This document shows, in pieces, positions 43,951-55,900 of a DNA stretch of 60,000 nucleotides. How positions within the stretch are numbered: position 1 is the first letter of the stretch; the number at the start of each line of letters is the position of its first letter. This DNA is from Hydractinia symbiolongicarpus (lineage: Eukaryota; Cnidaria; Hydrozoa; Anthoathecata; Hydractiniidae), in NCBI RefSeq assembly GCF_029227915.1, contig NC_079878.1, positions 5,768,001 through 5,828,000 of the forward strand, given 5' to 3'. The translations under genes and the position numbers were made by a program. The notes beneath the pieces were generated by a model that was not told the DNA's origin, ran no database searches, and worked only from the letters and a program-made list of their open reading frames with translations.

Positions 43951-46900
43951 ATGGCTGCACCAAGAAGTACCAAAGCTAATATTCAAAAAACAAAGCCAGA
44001 AAAAGACTTGGAATTAATTCAAAGGATTGGAAGTGGTACCTATGGAGAAGTTTACAAGGTAAACCATAAAAAAACTGTGAAATAATTAATATGTAAATTT
44101 TAATATACACGATATTGAGTAACTTTGAAAAGGTAAAGCGTGATCACATTTAGCATAAACAAACTAAAATAAGAAATAGATTACTGAACATCCAGGTTTT
44201 TTCTGCAGGAGTGTGTTATAATATATGCAGTTGCTCACATGCAAAATATGATTTAATAGAATATGCAAAAATATCAAACTTAATCAGATGTGTACTAATG
44301 TAACTCAGTCAAAAGCAACTTTTTTGTGTAAAAAAAATGTTTGAATCACTACACATCCTCATCACTGTGAGTATTATGTTTTAAAAAATAAGTACACAAT
44401 TTTTGTAAGAAACACACTTTTTTGCCTCTATCCAGATGTCTTCAGACCATTCTTTTTTAAAATTCTTCTGGACTAAGCCCTATTTTATGCCATAAAAATG
44501 CACTCTGTGGGTTAATAAATTTACCTTTCCACAATATTTTAGTTAACTTATTTATTGACAGATTTATTCTCATTGGTCTTCGGTTGCTTCATAGTTTTGA
44601 TGCTATTACCTAAAGGATTCCTCACAACTCTGTACTAACTACTTGTTTGTTAATTTGTTTAGGCGAGAATTAAAGCAACTGGAGATCTTGCTGCAGTTAA
44701 AATCATAAATGTGGAGCCAGGTGAAAAAATTAATTTGTTGTGTATACAGTTGTGTATACAGAGCCTGTTTAATTAATGTTAATGTTATAAGAACTTGTGT
44801 GACCTGTCTGTGTTCAGGAGTACCTGCTAATTTTGTAGTTAATCTTGCAGTATGTGCTTGGGCAATTTTTTCGTTGCAACAATAAAGCAGATTTAACAAG
44901 AATATTTAGAAATTTAACAGAATCCTTAGAATGTATAATGTAAAATGTTAAAATCGCTGTTTTTTAAGGGGATGACTTTGATGTAATCCAACAAGAGATA
45001 TGCATCATGCAGGATTGTAAACATGCAAATATAGTTCAATATTTTGGAAGTTATCTCAGGTAATCTTTGCCTTAACAGTGTTGTTTTATAGACGGTTGAT
45101 AAATTGGTTGACAGTCGGATGCAGCCATGTAAGAACAATATTGAGTAAATACAAGTTTAGAACACACCAAATCCCAACCCACATTTAGAATGTTTTGTTG
45201 TACCATACAGATTTAAGTTTTTGCAAGAAAACCCTATTTAAATAAATACTGAGTACACTGTGTATAAGTTTAAGTATAAGTTTCCTAATAACAGCTTGTT
45301 GTCAAATGAGTTGTTGATCAAATGAGCTTGTTGTCAAATGAGTTGTTGATCAAATGAGCTTGTTGTCAAATGAGTTGTTGATCAAATGAGCTTGTTGTCA
45401 AATGAGTTGTTGATCAAATGAGCTTGTTGTCAAATGAGTTGTTGATCAAATAAGCTTGTTGTCAAATGAGTTGTTGATCAGAAAATGCATTAGGTACAGA
45501 AAGAATTTTTATTGGGAGACAATTTGAGTAGATTTTTGGGATTTGGGATTTTTGTTTGAGTACATTATATTTTTTTCAATGTATATCTGTCAATACCTGA
45601 AGATGGAGAGGGCATTTTATATGTTTTTGCTTTAATTTCAAAATCACCCTTTAAAATTTCTTAGCTTGTGCATATACTTTAAGTGCAATAACTTTTGTGG
45701 GTAGAAAGTTTTACAAAAGTTTATGTCACCGAATTTTTCAAGAGCATCAATTTGTGAGTTTATGAAAGAGAAAAATGTTTTTCCTCTTTTGGTTAAAGTA
45801 GATGTTCAGAAAAAAAAATTGAGATTTTTCATTTCTTTTTTTAATTCCAAGAAATAGATTTGATTGTACAATTCGTTCAACCCAGCAATGGTCTATTTCT
45901 GTTTCAATTTTGTACTTTGATAATAAAGGAATGGTTCTGAGGTTCAATCCTTAAAATGAGAGCATTAATTTTCCAAATTTGAATCTAATTTCAATTGTTA
46001 TCTGTCTTAGCAATACATCATATAGAATTCATTTTTGGAAATTACATGCATCTTTAAAAATTGTATTGATTTATATTATCATAAAATTCCTTGCTACGCT
46101 TCTTTTGCATATAAAACAGACTTGTTTACAGGATCTAGTGGAAAAATAAACCTGAATACAGTCCTACTGCTAAAGTCAGCTCGTATACTACCCCAGAATA
46201 AATACCTCAACAAATTTTTCAAAAGCAACAACAAAATTAATGCAACATCTTTTAAATGAGAAAATTTGTGGATTTTTTGATATTTTGCGTACAACAAAAG
46301 GTCAGAGATTATATCTAGTTCTTTAATCTGTGTTAAAATTAAGTTATTTTATCCTTTTTGTAGGAGGGATAAACTCTGGATAGCTATGGAGTTCTGTGGT
46401 GGTGGATCACTTCAAGATATATATCATGGTAGATATAACATGTAAATTTAAAAACAGATTCTTTGTGGAAATTTTCTTTTTTATTTTGTGATCTTCTCTT
46501 TGTATAGTAACTGGACCATTAACAGAAGCAATGATTGGTTGTATATGTACAGAAATGTTGAAGGTTAGCATTTTATAGTATTGTTTTTGTAATTTTTAAC
46601 AAATACCATCAATACTCTTGATTAAGCTTTGAGAAAGGTTTTTTTGTCAGCAGTGGCTTTAAAGATGGGAGTTATGTACCAGTAGTATTTTACAGTGGGA
46701 GCTTATTTTAAGAGAGGCTTTGTAGAAGGAGGAGGCTCAATTAAATATACACGATATTGTAGTATTTTTTATATAATTTTTGAATTCTTTAAAGATAATA
46801 GAATTTATGCTGGAAAGATCTTATGAATTTTTTTTTCTTTTTTTAGGGCCTTGAATACATGCACAATCAAAATAAAATACACCGTGACATAAAAGGTGCA

Positions 46901-49900
46901 AATATTCTGCTGACAACCGAAGGGGATGTTAAGCTGGGTATGTAGATGTAAAAAAATTATGCATACATGCTGGTATATAAAACCAGTATATACTTCCTAA
47001 TTTTTTACTACAAAATAATAGTTACAAAGGATATATAGAGCCGTAATTGAGTTGCAGTGATTACATGAGAGAAGAGTTTACACACGCCAGTACATGTATT
47101 TTAAATGTATGTTTTCAACAATAAAATTATTACTTAAGTTTCTATACGCGTGCTATAAAGATTTTTTATCCATATTTCATTTTTTTTAAGCTGACTTTGG
47201 TGTTGGTGCTCAAATAACCTCCACAATTGGTAAAAGAAGTTCCTTTATAGGGACACCCTACTGGTAATATTTTTTATTTCCTTAGTTGTTACAATTAAAG
47301 GGAGTCAAATGGTTCTGGTACACCATTTGAAAAAGAACATAGGATAGGAGAATCTTAAAAATCATTGATAAATATTAACACAGGCATTTTATAATACATA
47401 AAGGTTTAGGGCAGATCATACTGTTCTGACACAGATAAATATATTGTCTTTTGATATTGTTAGAACGCTCTTGATTGTTATCCTTAGAAAGAGACATCAC
47501 TCATAGTGATGAGACATCACTCATAGTGATGAGGCATCACTCATAGTGATGAGGCATCACTCATAGTAAGACAGAGTTGCATTAAAAAATGTCATACAAA
47601 TAGTTGCTGTGTACTTTTAAATGAAATTCAAATACTGTTAATTATTTATGCAGGATGGCACCTGAAGTAGCTGCTGTAGAACGTACTGGTGGTTATGATC
47701 AAATGGTTAGTTCTTAACATATCAAACAGAAATAATTAAATTGCAACTTTTAGAAACCACTAATGTCTTACCTAAAAAACGTACTTGGTTCATTCAATAT
47801 TATTTCCTTAGATTTTTTAATATATTAAATACAATGATTGATCTTTTCTGCTTAGTAAATCTGTCTACTATAGAATATTCGTTATCAATAAATGCTGATT
47901 TGTATAGTTAAAATTTGCATAGCACAGTTTTTAATATACGTTTGTTACATGGTATTATTTTAATGTGATTTTCTAAACCACTATGTCTATAATATTTTAA
48001 CACTAAACTGTTCTTTTCTTTAATATCAGTCAGGTATTTGACCTTAATCTTAAATGGTTAAAGGTAAAGCTAGACATTTAAACATAAAAAAATTTTATTT
48101 TTTATTTTGAATAGTGTGATGTATGGGCAGTTGGAATCACAGCAATAGAACTAGCAGAAATGAAACCACCCCTCTTTGACCTTCATCCAATGAGGTGTGT
48201 TTAAAATAAATATGTAAACATTGTTTATGACCACGTGTGCTTTGCTTGAAATGTTTAAAACTATTTGATTTTGCATATTTTTAGAGCATTATATTTAATT
48301 TCGAAAAAAAATTACACCCCTCCTGTTTTAAAGGATAAAAATAAATGGTAGGTTTTTATTTTGTTATTTTTTTACAGTAGTTAACTAGAATACGAAGTAA
48401 CTTAATCCTTTCTTTACTCAAACTTTTCTCAGTTTCCCAAGGTTTTTGCTTAACAACTCTTCATAAATACACTAGATAACTCAAATACCATTGAACTCAA
48501 CTTTGTGTCCCTGGTCTGTATTTACGTTAGTTAACTCAAACGCCTGAAAAAATAAGTCAAAGCATTTATTTTTTCATTATTTTTCTTTTTTCTTTGTTGA
48601 AAGTCACACAAACTTTCCTCGAAGCAAACTTCATTTAAATTAATTCTGGAGGTTCTAGTTAAACAGTGGCTACTGTACATGTTGTTGTTGTTGTTGTTGT
48701 TGTTGTGTTGTGTTGTTGTGTTGTTGTTTTACTGTTGTCATTACTGTATATCGTTTTTAAGTTTCTGGACCTTCTGTTGCTTTTCAGGTCCACTTCAATG
48801 AAAGATTTTGTAAAACTAAGTTTAACAAAGAATCCAAAGAAAAGGCCACCAGCAGACAAATTATTGCAGGTAAAAATAGTAATAATAATAAAATAGGGAA
48901 GATACGTTCTGGGTCTGTTAAATACACGTATGCAATAAAATAGATAAACAACTTTTCACCACATATTGGCAAAGTTAATATTCTTCCTAATTTTTTACCT
49001 TATCTGATTAAACTTATTTTTGTGAGAACTGATATTTGTGAGTAAGAAGTTCGTTCAAATTTTTGGGAATGGTTAGTGGAAAAATTGCAGGTGTAATTTT
49101 CATAATACAGGATTGTTTTATCAGTTTAAAAAACTGTTTTCCATAAATGTATGCGACTATAAGTACAAAAAAATACAATAATAGTTTTCTAGAAAAGTTT
49201 TGAATTTGTCTAATATGTGTGAAAATTAATATTTGAAAATTTTTTTTGTTAAAAGATGCTTAAAAGAGTATCCAAAAATTAGACAAAAAGGAAATTTCTT
49301 GAAACAATGGATATAAAAGAAAACAGCAGTTGAGCTGTTATCACCAGTTGTTTTATGTTCCGTAAAATGTTTTTTCTAGCACCCGTTTTGTCAAAATCGT
49401 ACAGTGCGAAATACATTGAGTGAATTGTTAGATAAATTTGAAGGCTTGAAACAGAAAAAGAAATATAGATACAAAGAAGTTGACGACAGCGGTGAGGAGG
49501 AACATGAAGAGAAAAAAGGAGGTGAAGAAAAGGTATAATAAACAAAATATTATATTCAAATTGCAACTTTGTGGGTGATTGAAGGAATTTACTTACAAAA
49601 CAAGAATATTTTTACCTTCCTAGAATATTTTAACCCTTAAAGGACAGTCCATTTTTGAAAATATACCTTTTTTGAGTTAATAATTAGCTTTTGGAAACTT
49701 TAGTAGCAATTGTTGGCTAAGCACATGAGCTAGATGGTTTATTTTTATTACCCTTGGGTAACCCATTTACCTTCTTCAAAATATAGGGAGCACCTTTCAT
49801 GACAACCTGGTCCTCAGGTTTATGACAGTTCAACTATGGGCTGTTTTTGCCCAGATATTTGCAGGACCTAATTTTTAACGGTTTAAACTAAAGATAAGAC

Positions 49901-52900
49901 TGCTAAAATTATTGGTTACTGATTTTAAAAATTAAGGACTTTTAATAACTTATTGGTTACTGATTTTAAAAATTAAGGACTTTTAATAACTTATTGGTCA
50001 CTGATTTTAAAAATTAAGGACTTTTAATAACTTATTGGTTACTGATTTTAAAAATTAAGGACTTTTAATAACTTATTGGTCACTGATTTTAAAAATTAAG
50101 GACTTTTAATAACTTATTGGTTACTGATTTTAAAAATTAAGGACTTTTAATAACTTATTGGTTACTGATTTTGAAAATTAAGGACTTGTAATAACTTATT
50201 GGTTACTGATTTTAAAAATTAAGGACTTTTAATAACTTATTGGTTACTGATTTTAAAAATTAAGGACTTGTAATAACTTATTGGTTACTGATTTTAAAAA
50301 TTAAGGACTTGTAATAACTTATTGGTTACTGATTTTAAAAATTAAGGACTTGTAATAACTTATTGGTTACTGATTTTAAAAATTAAGGACTTTTAATAAC
50401 TTATTGGTTACTGATTTTAAAAATTAAGGACTTGTAATAACTTATTGGTTACTGATTTTAAAAATTAAGGACTTTAATAACTTATTGGTTACTGATTTTA
50501 AAAATTAAGGACTTTTAATAACTTATTGGTTACTGATTTTAAAAATTAAGGACTTTTTAATAACTTATTGGTTACTGATTTTAAAAATTAAGGACTTTTA
50601 ATAACTTATTGGTCACTGATTTTAAAAATTAAGGACTTTTAATAACTTATTGGTTACTGATTTTAAAAATTAAGGACTTTTAATAACTTATTGGTTACTG
50701 ATTTTGAAAATTAAGGACTTGTAATAACTTATTGGTTACTGATTTTAAAAATTAAGGACTTGTAATAACTTATTGGTTACTGATTTTAAAAATTAAGGAC
50801 TTTTTAATAACTTATTGGTTACTGATTTTAAAAATTAAGGACTTGTAATAACTTATTGGTTACTGATTTTAAAAATTAAGGACTTGTAATAACTTATTGG
50901 TTACTGATTTTAAAAATTAAGGACTTGTAATAACTTATTGGTTACTGATTTTAAAAATTAAGGACTTTTTAATAACTTATTGGTTACTGATTTTAAAAAT
51001 TAAGGACTTTTAATAACTTATTTAATTTTAGGAAAGTACTGTGAAGAGAATAAAATCAAAGAAAGAAAAAAACAAAAAAGAAAAATTAAACTGTGAGTCA
51101 AAATTCTCTACTTTCTTTTAAAACATGATCAAAAGCATAACCCTCGCCATACATTAAGTTATGTTCCAGTGAAGTTTGTTGCTATTTCCCTTCTTCTTTT
51201 GTAGTAGATGTAAAAATTAATACATAAAAGTTAGTACACAGTTTGTGGAAGGATTCCCTGTATATTTTATATTTGTAACTTGTGCTGTAAGAAATTTCTA
51301 TCTCTGCAAATTTTTAATCTCGTATTTGTTCCATGAACAATAAAACAGACAATGGAATTTTATTTATTTTCATTTAGTACCTGATAAAAACTCTCAACCT
51401 ATCAAAAAAGAAACTGAACCAGAAAGAAAGGTTGGATTTTTAATATTTTTTCAAAACATTTTTCTGAGGTGGAAGACTAAAATACTTACTCAAAATGGAT
51501 TTATGAGAATGAAACATTGAAAAATGTTAATTCTTTTTTAGGTGACCCTGCCACATGAAAAGTAAGAATTTTTTACAAAGTTTTAATGATATGTAGATTA
51601 TCACAAACTTAACCACTGTCTGACTTTTTCTTTTTTTAGGGAAAAGGGCAACTCAACATTTTATGCTAAGGAATTGGACGAGTATGTTAATCTACCTAAT
51701 TATTTACCCAAAAATTTTCCATGCTGTAAAAAGTAGAATAATTATATTTCTTTTTTGGTATACCTTGTAACTAAGGGAAATCTTAGTTGACAAATTTTGT
51801 TGGATTGATGTTGCAGGACTTACAAAATCAGCAATTTTTTAGAATAAAAATAAAAATTTATTCTGATAATTTAAAAGCTTTTTAAAAATCCTAAAATATT
51901 TATTATACAACTTTATTAGAATTTTATAACTTTAAAACCATTAGTCACCTTCTTCCCTTATTATCTGTAGCTATGGTTACTTTAATGTCATTAAGCAAAA
52001 GTATTATTTTTTAGGCCAGAGGAAGTTAGCACAATAAAAGAGGCACCAAAGAAGCAACTTCGTCCAGCACCTCCTATTCCCAAAACAGAGGTAGGTTTCA
52101 GAATATATTTTCAGCTCAAAAGTGTGCTTGGTTATGTGTAAATAACCCTAACCCTAACAGGATCAATAACTGTTTTGAGATTCCTTGAATTCTTTGAGTT
52201 GTTTTGGAATTTTTTGGATACTGAAAATGTAAATTTAAAATTCTGTTGTCAACACTATTAAAGCTAGTTTATGCAGTTAAAATATTGATCTTTCCTGATT
52301 GATTTCAGCCAGTAGCTGATCAGCAATTATCAACGCTAAAAAAAGAAAGTGCTCCAACGAAAAAAGAATCGCCGCCACCGCCACCACCTAAGAAGCCTCT
52401 ACATCGACCAGCAGCTTCTACTCCGAGCAACGGTGCTCAACCTCAAGCACCACCACCACTTCCACCTCGTGTGCCTACCGAGAACAAAAGAGTATGTTAA
52501 ACTTTTAAATGTATAATTCCAGTTTCTTTAATGCAATTGTGATTTCCTGTATTTATGTATTTTCTATCAGTGTTTCCATTTGTTACTGGTTTGTAATTTT
52601 GACTTAATAAACAGTTATAAACAATCATTTTTAGCCATCTTCTGGATTGTTTAATCAAAGGACACAAGTATGTAGTTGTTTACGTGTTGGAAATAGCAAT
52701 GTGTTACAGCTTATAAATCTCTATTTTTCTCTTTTTGTCGTTAGGCTAACTGCTTCTCAAAGATTTTTAATGAATGCCCGTTAAACGCGTTTTGTGCTAC
52801 AAGTTGGACACATCCTGAAACTAAAAGTGAGTTCTGGAAATTTTTTTACACAATAAGCATTAAAAAACTGATACTTAAGCAAAGATATTCGCATTTAAAA

Positions 52901-55900
52901 GTATCATCTTTTTACATATATTTTTTATTTTTCTAACTAGATCACCACCTATTGTTTGCATCTGATGAAGGGATATATAGTTTAAATTTAGATGACTTAC
53001 AAAATATAGAAATGTTTCAGGTATTATACACATTTTCTCTTTAACTGCTTCTAACTGCTGCGTCTGAAGTCGATCTTCTTCCTAACTGCTGCACAATACA
53101 CTACTCTTATTGAGCCTTGTCTAAATTTCCTGCCCCACTGTACCATTTCTATACAATGTCACTACTCAGACAATATCCCCCAAAATGCCACATAAAGAGT
53201 TCTTAATTTTTTATTTGTTTTTAGATATTTTCACGTCCTTGTAAATGGGTATACGTTATTAAAAATATTCTTGTTTCAATATGTGGTTCACCTTCATTTG
53301 TGTACATGCATAATTTAGTCTCGCTGCATGGACAGCAAAATATCGACCAGTTCATTCCACTACCTAAGTAAGAATTTTTATTTTTTTGAAATCATTTTTT
53401 TACTTCACATATTTTTTATGAAAAAAAATTATGTACAAGAAACATGAGGAAAATAGTTACTGTGGATTGCTAACTTGCGAAATTTTAAAATCTTTAAAAA
53501 GTGAATTTTTGAACTAGCAAAAAGCAATTTTAGACCGTTTTTAGATCTTTTAGACGTTTGGAAAGATTGATTCAATGTTGATAAAAATCGAGGCTGAGGA
53601 TAAATTCTAGTTATATTCATTATCAAAGTTTCGAACAAGAATAACTACACAAATGAGCCATGATAAACGTCACATCTAAATACATCGTAGAGTGCTTATA
53701 ATCTCATTTTTTCCCCTAAATAAATAAAACCAGCAAAGCCTTAACCTCTTTCGAAACGAGTATTTCGATTTCTTTTGTTAGTGTGCTGTCGAATTATTAT
53801 CCTTGTATTTCTTGTTAGCATGAACGTGTTCGTTTATATATCTACACTATCACCACTATCTAGAGAATACTACCACTTGATGTGTTTTACTGTGCCAACT
53901 TTTAAAGGAGACACTTGTTTACTTCTTCCCTTTGTATTTCAGGGGAGTTGCATACACAACAAAAGTACCTGGAACCTCCAATGCGCAAAAATGTTGCGTA
54001 GGTACGTTATGACCACCTGTTGTAACTTTTTTTATATATTTATTTGTATATTTTTAGATATTTCTGGTATATAACCCTGTTTCTCAACAAGTATCCAAAA
54101 ATGCGCGATTATTTGTAATTATTACGCATAAAAGACTGTTCGCTTTAGGCGCATATGCGCCAATAAAAAACTAGCAGGCTATTTTTTCGCACGCGCAAAA
54201 AGCTCTTGAACTTTTTGCGTTATAGTAAGAATGGCAGCCAAGTGGACACTTTCCTGTTAATACTCGATTAAACTTGGATGTGAACGGGAGCGCCTAATCG
54301 AAATGGGCACTTGCTCGAAATGCTAAAAAAAATTATTGCCCTCTTCAGCATGAGGCTAAAGATTTTATATTGTTGTGAATTTCAAAAGACAGGTTCAAAT
54401 AGGAGACACAGGTAAAACTCAGTAAGCGCGCCATTTGTTATCAGAACTTTTTTTATCTTAACGCCCGGAAAATAAACTAAAAAAAGGCCTAGCTTAATAA
54501 GAAAGGGCGCTAATTGACGCATTTCCAGTATTTAAAAGTGATTTATTATTATTTTTTCTGTGTTTGTTTTTATCAGTGCACAATCCATACAATAACCAAA
54601 TGTATCTATTTGTTGGACGAAGAGAGGCTGTGTTATTGTTGCAATGGTATGAACCTATGCAAAAGTTTATGATCGTCAGAGTGAGTTTGTCTTTATCTAA
54701 GATTTATATTGAGAGACTGAAACTTTGAAATCAAGCTAGGATATGCTTATGCAAAAAAAAAAACACTCAGACTTATAGTATAGTCACGTTATGCTTATTG
54801 AAAGAAAAAGTTAAAAACTTAATGTTGCCTTGTGAGATTTAATGATCCCGTTCTTACTCTTAAAAGAACAGCGACAAAACCGAAGACCAAGTTAAGGGTA
54901 ATTTGAGGTAAAACTAAAGACTGTCTTTTGGTATATAATACCCATAACACAAGAAAAAACCCACGTCAAAAGAGTTCACCAAGGCTGGGGATATTCTAAG
55001 CATATGGTTAAAAAAATTCCCCTTCATCTGAGCGTGATTATGCTTGTAAGCGATATACTTATAACAAACATTTATTAACTATGTTGTGTTGTTTTAGGAC
55101 TTTGATTGCAAGCTACCTCCCACGTTGACAATTTTTGAACCGATTGTGGTCAAGGGTCGTGAATATCCTATTCTCTGCGTAGGAGCTTATCATTTGTAAG
55201 ATTTTTTGTAGTTATTTTTTAGTATACGTTATAAAAAATTGAGTGGAATGATAGTAGGGAACCGTTTAGTCAGCAACTGAAAATTTATCTCTTAATATCT
55301 ACTATAGAACTATGATTCCCATGTTTAAAAGAAGTTAAATCATTTGTGCAGTCCTCCGCTAGTTAGATGTGTGGGCTATTTAGAGAGTTTTCCACGTCAA
55401 TTCAACTGGAATTGGACAGTTAAATAAGTAACCAATGATCAGTTTAGCTAAGGATCAGAAAAACTGCTTAAAATTTGCTTCATAAAATTTTATTTTTATT
55501 TTGAATCGTAATTAGAGTGTGGATAGCTGTTATACAACAAGTCACATGAAACATAAATGTTTTCTAGTAAGAGAGAAAAAATACGAGTGTATATAATTAT
55601 CCGCTAACCAGGATGTCCGTTAGTTGATGTCCGCTCTTAGAGAGTCTGCTGTTACGTTTTGATCGAGTGTTTACCAGTTCCATCGCTTTTTGTCCGTTAA
55701 TTAGAGGTGTCTGTTTTCGTAGTGGCTGTTAATTGAGAGTAGACTGTACAAACATCTAATTACAATCTCGTTACACGTATTCTTTTGTAGGCAACTAGTT
55801 TATAAGTAAATGTATTAAGATATTTGACATCAAATCGAACACATTTAGGTAAACAGAGTTATTTTTTTTTTAGGTTTTTTTAGTTAATCTTTAAAGTTGT

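Larger units (their letters stand above)
43951..49532 (+). other. Kinase-domain exons (1-12) of the MAP4K gene
   Basis: Residues about 1-324. The glycine loop is GSGTYGEV (27-34), the ATP-binding lysine is in AVKII (K49), the catalytic loop is HRDIKGAN (138-145) with D140, the metal-binding DFG is 158-160, and the activation segment runs through [11 protein letters not shown] to MAPEV (182-186). S174 aligns with the activation-loop serine of human MAP4K3 (S170, from memory). The C-lobe contains [26 protein letters not shown] and [15 protein letters not shown], all close to GCK-I kinases. All catalytic residues are present, so an active enzyme is expected. Exon 12 continues past HPFC into a Lys/Glu-rich stretch ending GGEEK. 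Confidence 0.95.

Noticed and set aside
45294-45480. Possible CRISPR-like array
   Set aside because: Copies are contiguous with no unique spacers, inside an intron of an animal gene: a minisatellite.
48659-48896. ORFs of poly-Val and poly-Thr type
   Set aside because: They are readings of the GTT microsatellite and a real exon in the wrong frame.
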